Shown piece by piece: positions 33,113-41,279 of a stretch of DNA of 64,000 bases; the stretch's first letter is position 1; every line of letters starts with the position of its first letter. A program made the translations under genes and the position numbers. Source of the DNA: Thermococcus peptonophilus (GTDB lineage: Archaea > Methanobacteriota_B > Thermococci > Thermococcales > Thermococcaceae); NCBI RefSeq assembly GCF_001592435.1, contig NZ_CP014750.1, forward strand, positions 62,001-126,000, written 5' to 3'. The notes beneath the pieces are model-generated. The model searched no databases, was not told the origin of the DNA, and saw only the letters and a program-made list of their open reading frames with translations.

Positions 33113-33219
33113 TCAAAAAGACTCACAATTTTTCGATTTTTTCCTGGAAATTTTTCTATGATACCATTTTATTTAGCAAATAAAACTTCCCTGAAAAACT
33201 CCAAAAAGGAAAGCAATCT

Positions 33220-33270
33220 TTACATTCAGAAAGAAGAGTGCATAAGGATGCATTTTTCTAACTATTGAAA
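33220..33270 (-). terminator. Possible terminator region after mobB
   Basis: Below the mobB stop (33295) the minus strand carries a hairpin from TGCAT and ATGCA (arms at about 33240-33253, AAGG loop) followed by a pyrimidine run TCTTCTTTC. The rest of the gap between 33120 and 33294 is A+T-rich and I see no gene in it. Confidence 0.35.
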
Positions 33271-33294
33271 GTGTTAATAGGGAGAGTGTTCTTC

Positions 33295-34029
33295 TCAATC
33301 ACTCCTCACTATTATCTCAATTTTCTTGCCTTCACGGTAGCCCTTCATCGCTGACAGCATGCCCTTTATTGTCTTCTCTACGAGCTCCTGAACCCAGTCC
33401 TTCATGGGAAGAACCTGTCCGTCTATCTTGACAATGACTTTCGGCTTCTGGCTAAGGACAACGCAGTCCTGGGTGGTCTTTTCGCCTCTCACTATCATCC
33501 TCGCCATCTCAGCACAGCGGAAGCCGCAGAGGCCGCAATCAATGTTAGGGAGCATGAAGGCCTTCTCTTCCACTAGGTCTGCGAGTTTTTCTGGCTCTCT
33601 GGTGGCATCGATAACTGGGAGGCCTTTGATTTTGGTTATCTCCCTCGATGCAACAACTCCGCTAACCGCTATGGCAAGTCCTTTGTCAAGTTCTTCGACT
33701 TCTTCTGGCGCTCTAGCACAAACTACCCTCGGAACGTGCTCCACAGACTTGAATCCCTCAAGGAGCAGAAAATCAGCGCTGACCATTGAGAAGAGCGCGT
33801 TTATGTCCTTGGCTTTGAAGAGAATGGCATCAGTATCCTCTGCCCTAACCAGAACGGCGTCGGCCACTCGGGAAAACCGCCAAGTGTCAGTGCCTTTCCT
33901 GTCGAACTCCGCGTGCATGCTCTTCGCTATTGCCACCCTGTAACCCCTCTCCTTGAGAACTCTGGCGACGGCCTCTACTGTGGTCGTCTTCCCGCTCTTC
34001 TTGTAGCCCACAAACGCTACCGCTCTCAT
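33295..34029 (-). CDS. mobB: Molybdopterin-guanine dinucleotide biosynthesis protein MobB, with Cys cluster
   Basis: A 244-residue P-loop protein. The N-terminal GTP-binding domain has AVAFVGYKKSGKTTTVEAVARVL, SMHAEFDRKGTDTWRFSR and DFLLLEGFKSVEHVPRVV, typical of MobB, which helps attach nucleotide to the molybdenum or tungsten pterin cofactor. A C-terminal extension carries DCGLCGFRCAEMA and a later Cys in TTQDCVV (about residues 168-190), suitable for an Fe-S cluster. Thermococcales depend on tungstopterin enzymes. ATG 34029 follows GAGGTGCCTGCG. It is 11 bases after the LSm gene. Confidence 0.87.
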   Translation of the reverse strand: MRAVAFVGYKKSGKTTTVEAVARVLKERGYRVAIAKSMHAEFDRKGTDTWRFSRVADAVLVRAEDTDAILFKAKDINALFSMVSADFLLLEGFKSVEHVPRVVCARAPEEVEELDKGLAIAVSGVVASREITKIKGLPVIDATREPEKLADLVEEKAFMLPNIDCGLCGFRCAEMARMIVRGEKTTQDCVVLSQKPKVIVKIDGQVLPMKDWVQELVEKTIKGMLSAMKGYREGKKIEIIVRSD

Positions 34030-34039
34030 CGCAGGCACC

Positions 34040-34255
34040 TCACAGGAGCGTTATCCAGTTCATATCGTCTATCTTCACGATAAGCTCCCTCGCCTTATTG
34101 CCTGCGTAGTCAGTGACGTTCTTGAGCAGTATCACTTCTTCGTCGAAGTCCTCAAGAATTCCCGAAAAACTGATCTCGCTTCCAATCCCTACAGCAACCC
34201 TCTGTCCCTTCCAGCGCTCGAGTGTTTTATCAAGCAGGTACTGTTTCTCACTCAT
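34040..34255 (-). CDS. LSm (Sm-like) domain protein
   Basis: A 71-residue Sm-like protein: LDKTLERWKGQRVAVGIGSEI is the Sm1 start, FSGILEDFDEEVILLKNV carries the Asp of the RNA-binding loop, and ELIVKIDDMNWITLL is the Sm2 end. It differs from standard SmAP1 in having D-Y-A-G-N-K rather than a clear loop R-G motif, so it may be a divergent paralogue. ATG 34255 follows GGGGGAGAAACC. It is upstream of mobB and probably in the same transcript; its promoter is a CTTTTTAAC-like site in the divergent gap. Confidence 0.8.
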   Translation of the reverse strand: MSEKQYLLDKTLERWKGQRVAVGIGSEISFSGILEDFDEEVILLKNVTDYAGNKARELIVKIDDMNWITLL

Positions 34256-34353
34256 GGTTTCTCCCCCAATCCTGCACATGACTTGGGCTTTTTAACTTTC
34301 GTGTTCTCCACAAAGCCTATAAATGTCCCTTCCCCAGGCTGAGGGGTGGTATC

Positions 34354-35184
34354 ATGAGACTGATCGTTAGAGGTAAGCACATCAGGGATTCCCTCGCCGC
34401 CGAACTGCGGAAGGAAGGGATAAAGTTTGAGGTCAGGGAGAGGCTCGGCTACGACGGCTTTATTGGCTACATGCTCACGGGGACCATTGATGAGATCGAA
34501 AAGACTATTGAAAGCATTGAGGGCGTTGATAAAGAGGCTTTGAGAGAGGGCTTCATCTCATTTAAGGAGAGTGTGAGCCACATACTTGAGCACCTGAAAG
34601 TTGGGGAAGAGGCTGAAAAGCTCCTTTCTGAAGGGGCTTGGGTTGGAGACATTCTCGACCAGCTCCACAGGGCCGGAGTGCTTGATTACGATGGAAAGAC
34701 CGTTAAGCTCAGGGAAGGCACTGATCCATCTTCCATAAGGTTCGAGTTTAAGTTCCCGTTCAACATCGTCCACAATCCTGAAGAGGCTGAAAAGGTAGCC
34801 AAGCAGTTCGTGTTTACGGACCTCCTTCCCGAGTACGAGTTTGAATTCCTGGAGCTGGACATAGCTAGGATAAACAAAATCGGCTCAATAGCGGGCAAGT
34901 ACTTCCCGGAGGAAGTTCTACTCAAGGCTTACTTTGCCCTCATAAGCAGGGGCATCCTCGCGGAGGAAATCCTGAGAGTTCTAAAGGACAGGAAGATCCC
35001 GGAGGAAGAACTTGTGAAAAACTTCATGAGGGCCGCTCCAATGGCGATACCAACGCCCAGGGGAACCCTTGTGATAAACTACTCAAAGGAGGCCATAGAG
35101 GAGACACTCAAGCTCCTGAAGAAGCTCGGGTACATCGAAATAAAGGGAGGAAAAGTCAGGAAGATCAGGGAAATGGGAGAGTGA
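34354..35184 (+). CDS. Conserved hypothetical protein with a winged-helix-like C terminus
   Basis: A 276-residue protein I cannot assign. The first 75 residues look like a small alpha/beta domain (MRLIVRGKHIRDSLAAELRK, GYDGFIGYMLTGTIDEIEK). The middle contains helix-rich segments with FEFKFPFNIVHNPEEAEKVAKQF. The end (ETLKLLKKLGYIEIKGGKVRKIREM) resembles the last helix and wing of a winged helix. GGGGTGGTATC precedes the ATG. It ends one base before the convergent UbiD-family gene. Confidence 0.75.
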   Translation: MRLIVRGKHIRDSLAAELRKEGIKFEVRERLGYDGFIGYMLTGTIDEIEKTIESIEGVDKEALREGFISFKESVSHILEHLKVGEEAEKLLSEGAWVGDILDQLHRAGVLDYDGKTVKLREGTDPSSIRFEFKFPFNIVHNPEEAEKVAKQFVFTDLLPEYEFEFLELDIARINKIGSIAGKYFPEEVLLKAYFALISRGILAEEILRVLKDRKIPEEELVKNFMRAAPMAIPTPRGTLVINYSKEAIEETLKLLKKLGYIEIKGGKVRKIREMGE

Positions 35185-36450
35185 TTACACCCTCGCCCTC
35201 TCAAACTCTTTTTCTCTGCTCAGAGGCTTCGTCGCGTCAATTCCCCACTTCGCCGTAAGTCCTTTCTCAGCTGAGGGGTCGAGGGAACTTCCCCTAGCGT
35301 TCGGAACTATCACCAGGTCCCTGTCCGGCTGGAAGCGGGTAGCTACCGCCCACTCGACTTCTCTGTCATCGTATATGTTTATGTCTTCATCGACCACTAT
35401 AACCCTCTTCAGGCTCGGGTGGCCGGCGAAAGCGGCTAAAATTGCGTTCTTTCCGTCGCCCTCGTGCTGTTTGGTTATCGAAACGACGGCGTGGAGCCAC
35501 ATTGCCCCGCCTTCGGTCAGCCTTACCCCGTGAACCTTTGGCACGACTCTCTTCACGCTCGCGTATATCTGGGGCTCCTTTGGAAGGCCCATCAGCATGT
35601 AGTGTTCATAACCGCCGGAGAGCAGGGCGTGGAAGATGGGATTTTCAACGTGGTACATCTTCTCAAACACTACTAGCGGTTGCTTCCTGACTATATCGTA
35701 TGTCCCGGTTATGTCAACGAAGGGTCCTTCATCGACGAGCTCCGGCGTTATCTTGGCCTCGAAAACGAACTCACTCTCTACCGGAACTGGAATCCCGCCA
35801 AGGTCTATTACTTCGAGCGGTCTTCCAAAGGCCATTTCGCTCATGGCCGATGCTATCTCCAGCTCGCTAACCCCATAGGCCGTGCTCACGGACCCGGCCA
35901 GGAGGAGGTGTACTGGGTTGCCAACCACTATCCTAATATCTAGGTCTTCTCCCCTCTCGGCCTTCTCCTTCCACATTGAGTAGAGATGCCTCGGAACGAG
36001 CCTTATAGCGGCGCTTTTCTCATCGCGCACCATCATCCTGTGGAAGGACACGTTAACAAAGCCGTTATCGTCCTTCGCTATGACCATAGCCGAGGTGAAG
36101 TACTGGCCGCCGTCCCTGGGATAGTACTTGGGTATTGGGAGCTCCTTGAGGGAGAAATCCCCAGTTGGGTTCTTAAGGAAGGGAGCGTCCTCAGCCATTC
36201 TGTAAGGCCTCGGGTTCTCCATTGCCTCCGCTATCAGGTGGATGAGCTTTTCCCTCGTGGTGTTGAGGTAAGATGCTATCCTCTCGCGGGTGCTCCAGAT
36301 GTTTCCAGCAACCTTCCAGCCCTCTACGTCCTCAAAAAGAACAGGCCTGTCGGGATATTTCAAAAGATAGCGGGTTATCTCCAGCTCTTTCTTTACGGGC
36401 TCCTTGATAACAACCAGGTCTTCAAACCGTGAGAGTATCTCCCCCAGCAT
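35185..36450 (-). CDS. UbiD-family decarboxylase, probable anhydromevalonate phosphate decarboxylase
   Basis: A 421-residue UbiD-fold enzyme that would use prenylated FMN. Visible are [87 protein letters not shown] (with the conserved acidic residues) and [13 protein letters not shown]. In archaea lacking diphosphomevalonate decarboxylase this family decarboxylates trans-anhydromevalonate 5-phosphate; that assignment is by family. ATG 36450 follows GGTGATAGC. HMG-CoA reductase of the same pathway lies at 44.9 kb. Confidence 0.83.
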   Translation of the reverse strand: MLGEILSRFEDLVVIKEPVKKELEITRYLLKYPDRPVLFEDVEGWKVAGNIWSTRERIASYLNTTREKLIHLIAEAMENPRPYRMAEDAPFLKNPTGDFSLKELPIPKYYPRDGGQYFTSAMVIAKDDNGFVNVSFHRMMVRDEKSAAIRLVPRHLYSMWKEKAERGEDLDIRIVVGNPVHLLLAGSVSTAYGVSELEIASAMSEMAFGRPLEVIDLGGIPVPVESEFVFEAKITPELVDEGPFVDITGTYDIVRKQPLVVFEKMYHVENPIFHALLSGGYEHYMLMGLPKEPQIYASVKRVVPKVHGVRLTEGGAMWLHAVVSITKQHEGDGKNAILAAFAGHPSLKRVIVVDEDINIYDDREVEWAVATRFQPDRDLVIVPNARGSSLDPSAEKGLTAKWGIDATKPLSREKEFERARV

Positions 36451-36514
36451 GCTATCACCATACCAACTTCCAAAAGGTCTATAAAGCCTTTTTCTAAACT
36501 TTCGGCGATTGGCC

Positions 36515-37906
36515 ATGCCCATGGTTGTCCTGCGGATTCCAGATGGCTCAGCACTGGTGTACATAGAGAAAGCTGACCCGAGCGTCTACTTCAAGATCTA
36601 TGACCTGCTCACCTACAAGAAGGACTACGGGAAATGGGAGAAACCCGAGAGCCTCTACGACCCCTACGAGAAGACGTTTCCCGTCGGCCTTCTACCCAGG
36701 GTGAAAAAGTTCCTCAACAGCAAGGGCTACCGCGTTAGGATAAAGGACGAGAGGCAGATACGCGGCGAAAAGCTCAACTCAACCTGGAACGAGAAGTTCC
36801 AGATGAGGCGCTACCAGGGGAGGGCCGTCAAGAAGGCACTGAAGGAGAAGATGGGCGTTCTGGCTCTCCCTGTCGGGAGCGGAAAGACGATAGTCGGCCT
36901 CAGGATAATCCATGAGCTTGACCTCTCTGCTCTTATAGTCGTCCACACCAAGGAGCTCCTCTACCAGTGGGCGGAGAGGATTGAGGAAGTCCTCGGGATA
37001 AAGGCTGGCATCGTGGGAGACAACAAGTGGGAAGAGGGCCCGGTGACCGTTGCCATGATACAGACCCTCCTGTCGAGAGGCGTTGATAAGCTCCAGAGGG
37101 ACTATGCAATAGTCCTCTTCGACGAGTGCCACAGGACTTCAGCAGCTGAAAAGTTCTACCAGCTCGGCATAAGCCTCCCTCAGGTCTACCGCTTCGGCCT
37201 CTCGGCAACTCCGTGGAGGCGCGTAAGGGGAGAGGAGATCAAGATTGAGGCGGTGGTTGGACCGATAATCTACGAGGTCAAGGCCGAAGACCTCATAAGA
37301 GAGGGCTTTTTGGCAAAGCCAAAGTTCGAGATCATAACCTACGAATCAAAGATGCCTTCCTTCAGCGAACGCTACAAGGAGCTTTATGAGGACATGATCA
37401 TGAACAACGACGAACGGAACAGGGCGATAGTGAAGAAGGCCGTCGAACTCGCCAAGAAGGGGCACAGGGTTCTCATAGACGTCAGGAGGATTGAGCACGG
37501 AAAAATTCTGAAGGAGATGCTGGAGAAGGAGGGAGTCAAGGCCGAGTTTCTAAGTTCCCAGAGCCTGAACCGCTGGGAGATACTGGAAGCGTTCAAGAAC
37601 GGCGAAATTCCGGTCTTAATCTCGACCCTTCTCAAGGAGGGCGTTGACATACCGGAGATATCGGCTATAATACTTGCCGGCGGCGGAAAGAGCGACATAA
37701 TGACGATTCAGACAATAGGGCGTGCGCTGAGGCCAAAGAAGGGAATGAAGGCCCTTATAGTTGACATCGAGGACGACGACCCGCTCCTCTACACGCACTT
37801 CATAGAGCGTCAAAAGGCCCTCAAGCAATACTACGGGAAATACTACGACAAGGGAATGGAGTTAATATTCGAGGAGAAAGTCCCCAAAAAGCGCCGCTCT
37901 CGTTAA
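36515..37906 (+). CDS. xpb: XPB-like DNA helicase
   Basis: A 463-residue SF2 helicase, the archaeal XPB/Rad25 type used in repair. After an N-terminal damage-recognition-like domain come the Q-like [15 protein letters not shown], motif [19 protein letters not shown] (about residue 125), motif [14 protein letters not shown] and motif [13 protein letters not shown]. The second RecA domain has [15 protein letters not shown] and [19 protein letters not shown] element GTCTATAAAG (about 36477-36486) would start transcription close to ATG 36515 or 36521, so the leader is very short. The last 45 bases overlap truA on the other strand. Confidence 0.92.
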   Translation: MPMVVLRIPDGSALVYIEKADPSVYFKIYDLLTYKKDYGKWEKPESLYDPYEKTFPVGLLPRVKKFLNSKGYRVRIKDERQIRGEKLNSTWNEKFQMRRYQGRAVKKALKEKMGVLALPVGSGKTIVGLRIIHELDLSALIVVHTKELLYQWAERIEEVLGIKAGIVGDNKWEEGPVTVAMIQTLLSRGVDKLQRDYAIVLFDECHRTSAAEKFYQLGISLPQVYRFGLSATPWRRVRGEEIKIEAVVGPIIYEVKAEDLIREGFLAKPKFEIITYESKMPSFSERYKELYEDMIMNNDERNRAIVKKAVELAKKGHRVLIDVRRIEHGKILKEMLEKEGVKAEFLSSQSLNRWEILEAFKNGEIPVLISTLLKEGVDIPEISAIILAGGGKSDIMTIQTIGRALRPKKGMKALIVDIEDDDPLLYTHFIERQKALKQYYGKYYDKGMELIFEEKVPKKRRSR

Positions 37907-38665
37907 GGCCCTTGAATAGCGCTCAAAAATGTCTCTCCTGGCCTTTTTGATGCCCTTTTCATCACCTTCGAACCCAATCCCCGGGTACTCTATGTGCCAC
38001 AGTACCAGCCCCTCAGGCGGCGCCGGCGGTATTTTTTTCACATACTCTCCTGAAAGCATACTTTCAACTTCTTCAGCTTCGAGAAGGCCAAGCCCGCAGA
38101 AGCGGAGGGCATTTACAATTCTCCGCACCATCTCCCACAGGAAGCTTTTTCCCTGGACTTCAATCACGATGTAGCCCTGCCTCTCGACGATTTCAACTCT
38201 CTCGACTTCTCTTATTGGATCTCTCCCTGCTTCGAGCTTTGCGAAGGCCGAAAAGTCATGCCTCCCAACGAAAAGGCTCGCACACTCCCTCATGGCACTG
38301 AGGTCGAAGCCCTCATTCACTAGATAGTAACGATAGGTCTTTGACCTCGCCCAGAAGCGCGGGTGAAAATCATCGGGAACCTCAGCAACACCGAGAACCC
38401 AGACGTCGCTTAGATGGTGGTTGAGAACCTCCGGACGGGCAAGGTCTGGCCTCCCAGATGGGACGAAGGAGACCACGTTGAAGAATGCAGATACCCCTCT
38501 ATCTGTTCTTGAAGCCCCCTTGAAGTCGTTTTCTTCTGGACTGTCGATTATCCCAAGCTTTTGTAGAGCCTTAATTAACTCGCCCTCAACGGTCCTTACG
38601 CCTGGCTGGCGCTGGAAGCCGTAGAATGCACTCCCGTCGTAGGCCACCCTCAGTGCGAGCTTCAT
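37862..38665 (-). CDS. truA: tRNA pseudouridine(38-40) synthase TruA
   Basis: A 267-residue pseudouridine synthase for the anticodon stem-loop. MKLALRVAYDGSAFYGFQRQ is the N-terminal signature and the catalytic Asp is in KGASRTDRGVSAFFN (about residue 57). Later elements are FWARSKTYRYYLVNEG, GRHDFSAFAKLEAGRD and SFLWEMVRRIVNALR. ATG 38665 is preceded by GTGGATGCC; a GTG three codons upstream is possible. The gene is convergent with xpb, sharing 45 bases. Confidence 0.93.
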   Translation of the reverse strand: MKLALRVAYDGSAFYGFQRQPGVRTVEGELIKALQKLGIIDSPEENDFKGASRTDRGVSAFFNVVSFVPSGRPDLARPEVLNHHLSDVWVLGVAEVPDDFHPRFWARSKTYRYYLVNEGFDLSAMRECASLFVGRHDFSAFAKLEAGRDPIREVERVEIVERQGYIVIEVQGKSFLWEMVRRIVNALRFCGLGLLEAEEVESMLSGEYVKKIPPAPPEGLVLWHIEYPGIGFEGDEKGIKKARRDIFERYSRALTRAALFGDFLLEY

Positions 38666-38815
38666 GGCATCCACTTTTCGGGAACGGTATAAAATGGTTT
38701 TCCTTGACACCCTGGCAGAGAACTTGATGTTTGTAAAATTCAATCTGGAATAGATGACAGAGATATCTGGAAAAAGTTGATAAACACTGTCGCACAGGTA
38801 GAACCGGTGATGAAA

Positions 38816-38908
38816 ATGATAGTTGATATCGAGATAATGGCAAACCTTGAGAACTTTGAGATAATGAAGGCCATCTTCGAGAAAAGTTTGGAAAGGGAGA
38901 AATCATAG
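38816..38908 (+). CDS. Candidate 30-residue small protein
   Basis: A short frame, MIVDIEIMANLENFEIMKAI then FEKSLEREKS, predicted as one amphipathic helix after a short strand. The ATG is five bases after GGTGA (GGTGATGAAA), the standard spacing in this genome. TATA-like sequences are GGTATAAAATGG at about 38686-38697 and GTTGATAAAC near 38776-38785. It overlaps the end of pheT (opposite strand) by six bases. It could be chance; the ribosome binding site is the best argument. Confidence 0.4.
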   Translation: MIVDIEIMANLENFEIMKAIFEKSLEREKS

Positions 38909-40609
38909 ATAGGGCTCCGTGTAGAGCGGCCTCAGGAACAGCTCGAAGGCCGCAACTGGCATCTCAATGCCCCACTTTTCCAACACCGCCGGGTGTATCT
39001 CCCCTATGACTCCTATCACTTCTCCGTTGACGATGATCTTACCAACCCTACCAGGAATGAAGCTCGGGTGTTCTGCTTCCTCAAGTCCATACTCGAAGCC
39101 GAGGTGCCGCATAACGCTGTCTAGGATTTCTTTTGCCTCCGTGAATGTCACGCGCGGATGAGCTAAAGCAACGGCCAGCTTGCTCTCGCTGACCGTCTTC
39201 GTCTCCCTGCTCTCGTCTATGAGAGTCGCCTTCCCCACCTCGAAGAGCTTCTGCGGGTACTCCTCGTGGGTGTTCTGGCTCAGGAAGTCGAGAAGGCTCG
39301 GTATGAGCCAGTTCCTAAGGGCAGACCACTTCGGGCTTATCGGGTTCTCTATCTCCACGAGCTCAGCGGGCGGGTGGCTGAAGTAGTCCTTTCCAAACTC
39401 CAAGTTCATCCTCTCGTACTGGGCCTCCCTGTTCGTGAGGTTGAAGGTCATGACCTCCTGAAGGCCAAAGCCTACCATAAGCTCCCTAACGGCGTCCTCA
39501 AACTCGACGAACTTGTCCCCTCTTCCCTGAACAGCGAGCTTCGGCTCCTCAGGTTCGATCTCGTTGTAGCCGTAGGCGATGAGAACGTCCTCAAGAACGT
39601 CCCTCGCGTGCATTATGTCGTCGCGGAAGGCCGGATAGCGGAGCTTTGCCCTTCCATCCTCAAGCTCGACCTCATACATCATCCTCTCAAGGAGCTCTTT
39701 AATCTCCTCGTCGCTCAGGTCGAGACCAGCCAGCTTTCTGATGTAGTCGAGCTCGACCTCGAACTCCTTAGGCGTTAAGTCGGGAGTCTCTATCTCGAAG
39801 TCAGGATAGACGACCTTGACGCTCTTTATCCTTCCACCGCGCTCGGCGAGAGCTGTGACGACGACGTTAAGGGCAAGCATGACTTTATTCAAGTCCCAGC
39901 CGGTTATGTCGACGAAGACGTTCTTGGTCTCGGTGGTGACCCTTCCTGTGGTTTCTGAGTTGATCACTGGAGGCATCGAGAGAACTTTGCCCTCGCTGTC
40001 CACGAGGAGCGGATAGTAGGGCTTGTCCTTTATCAGGTGTCCGTACTCCCTGCCCTTCTCGTGCTTCTCAAGGATTTCCTCAAGCGTCATCTCCTCGTCG
40101 TAGCCGAGCGGGATAAACTTCTCGGTCTTCTCGGCGGCGCAGTAGTATATCGGCGGCTTGACCTTGTCGAAGTCGAAGATGCCTATCGCGACCTCCCTTC
40201 TCCTCCTTCCGAAGGTGAGTGCTACCTTCTCCTGAAGGTTTATCATCTGTCTCAGGGCTTCCTCATCGATGTTCAGGCCCTCAACGATGGCATAGACACC
40301 GTAGGGCCTTATGTCCTTCAGCTTCTCGTCAACGTAAACGACCACGTCGCTTTTTTCAACCTCGTACTCCGGCAAACCCTTCTGGAAGCCAAGGGCGAAG
40401 CGCACCTGCCTCGCTATTCCCTCAGCGCTCCAGAGGTCGGGCCTGTTCGTGTCCTTTGAGTCAGCCTTGAAGTAGATTTCACCGTTTTCTTCCCAGACGT
40501 CGTCCAGCTCACATTTGGCGTAGAGGAAGAGGTCTTCCCACTCTTCGACGCTGAACTCTTTTCCAACGAGCCTCTCAAGGTCGCGCTTTGAAACGTCGAA
40601 CTTCGGCAT
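38903..40609 (-). CDS. pheT: Phenylalanyl-tRNA synthetase beta subunit
   Basis: A 568-residue archaeal-type PheRS beta subunit. It begins MPKFDVSKRDLERLVGKEFS and has the B3/B4 domain (LTFGRRRREVAIGIFDFDKVKPPIYY), the B5 helix-turn-helix-like segment and a degenerate catalytic domain near the end (NPISPKWSALRNWLIPSLL, KLFEVGKATLIDES). The bacterial EMAP and anticodon-binding extensions are absent, as usual in archaea. ATG 40609 follows GGTGATGTTC. The stop of the PIN-domain gene lies six bases upstream, so the toxin-antitoxin module separates it from pheS. Confidence 0.94.
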   Translation of the reverse strand: MPKFDVSKRDLERLVGKEFSVEEWEDLFLYAKCELDDVWEENGEIYFKADSKDTNRPDLWSAEGIARQVRFALGFQKGLPEYEVEKSDVVVYVDEKLKDIRPYGVYAIVEGLNIDEEALRQMINLQEKVALTFGRRRREVAIGIFDFDKVKPPIYYCAAEKTEKFIPLGYDEEMTLEEILEKHEKGREYGHLIKDKPYYPLLVDSEGKVLSMPPVINSETTGRVTTETKNVFVDITGWDLNKVMLALNVVVTALAERGGRIKSVKVVYPDFEIETPDLTPKEFEVELDYIRKLAGLDLSDEEIKELLERMMYEVELEDGRAKLRYPAFRDDIMHARDVLEDVLIAYGYNEIEPEEPKLAVQGRGDKFVEFEDAVRELMVGFGLQEVMTFNLTNREAQYERMNLEFGKDYFSHPPAELVEIENPISPKWSALRNWLIPSLLDFLSQNTHEEYPQKLFEVGKATLIDESRETKTVSESKLAVALAHPRVTFTEAKEILDSVMRHLGFEYGLEEAEHPSFIPGRVGKIIVNGEVIGVIGEIHPAVLEKWGIEMPVAAFELFLRPLYTEPYL

Positions 40610-40614
40610 GAACA

Positions 40615-41058
40615 TCACCTCAAAACATCGTTCAGAGGAATTGCCTCATACTCACCAGCGTGGGCTAGCAAATCCTTATCATTGGTTACTATCGGAAGCC
40701 TCAGCGAGAGGGCGAGTGCAACGAAAGGAGTATCCCTCTCATCAAACTCTCTGCATATTCTGTAGGCTTCATTTATAAAGCCGCGGTACTCGGAAAGCGG
40801 ATGAAAAATAATCCTCCCTAGGAGCTCTTCTCTGAAGTGAGCTAATTCGGGCTCGGTTATGCCTCTTTTTTTGGCTTTTTTCTCAATGACTCTCCAGTAC
40901 TTCTCAAGCTCTCTAAGCATATAATCAGGAGCGTGGAGCGGTATTTCGGTTGTAAGCAGGAACCCTCTTAGCTTCGAGTTTTTAGGTATGAGGGCGGAGA
41001 TTATGACGTTAGTGTCCAGGATTACTCCAGCCCTAATTCTTTCTTGAACTCCCACCAA
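40615..41058 (-). CDS. PIN-domain RNase, VapC-like toxin
   Basis: About 147 residues with the PIN fold: GVILDTNVIISALIPKNS at the start (first Asp), MLRELEKYWRVIEKKA (Glu), and ERDTPFVALALSLRLPIVTNDKDLLAHAG, which supplies the other acidic residues. It matches the PIN-domain toxin family that cleaves RNA. Start codon choice is uncertain: TTG 41058 and GTG 41055 both lie within the end of the upstream antitoxin gene, overlapping it by about 35 bases. It sits between pheS and pheT on the same strand. Confidence 0.8.
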   Translation of the reverse strand: MVGVQERIRAGVILDTNVIISALIPKNSKLRGFLLTTEIPLHAPDYMLRELEKYWRVIEKKAKKRGITEPELAHFREELLGRIIFHPLSEYRGFINEAYRICREFDERDTPFVALALSLRLPIVTNDKDLLAHAGEYEAIPLNDVLR

Positions 41059-41234
41059 GCCTCATCCCTCGCCTTCTCTATCGCCTCAATGTCCTCCTCG
41101 TCAATCCCGAGCCTCCGCACGATGTCCTCAATGAACTCCATCCTCGCTCTCTCGGCCTCAATAGCCCGCTTAATCTGGAGCTCTACAAATTCCTTTCTCA
41201 CGCCCTCTGGGATCTGGACAACAATCTTGGGCAC
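41022..41234 (-). CDS. VapB-like antitoxin
   Basis: A 70-residue protein. MPKIVVQIPEGVRKEFVELQ has the ribbon-helix-helix-like start of an antitoxin, and the rest is an acidic helix (RLGIDEEDIEAIEKARDEAWWEF) that could wrap the PIN partner. GTG 41234 is preferred because GGTGA lies five bases upstream; a GTG at 41243 is the other option. It overlaps the PIN-domain gene. Assignment rests on size, sequence type and pairing. Confidence 0.72.
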   Translation of the reverse strand: MPKIVVQIPEGVRKEFVELQIKRAIEAERARMEFIEDIVRRLGIDEEDIEAIEKARDEAWWEFKKELGLE

Positions 41235-41279
41235 GGGCATCACCCCTGGCTTTCAACGGCCTTTTACTACTCGATCACC

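Noticed and set aside
33062-33268. 68-codon plus-strand frame in the TRAP/mobB gap
   Set aside because: The region is A+T-rich, the frame covers the TRAP promoter palindromes and has no ribosome binding site.
41022-41234. Reading the VapB-like gene as a short pheS paralogue remnant
   Set aside because: Its helix pattern and overlap with a PIN-domain gene fit an antitoxin; no similarity to PheS is visible.
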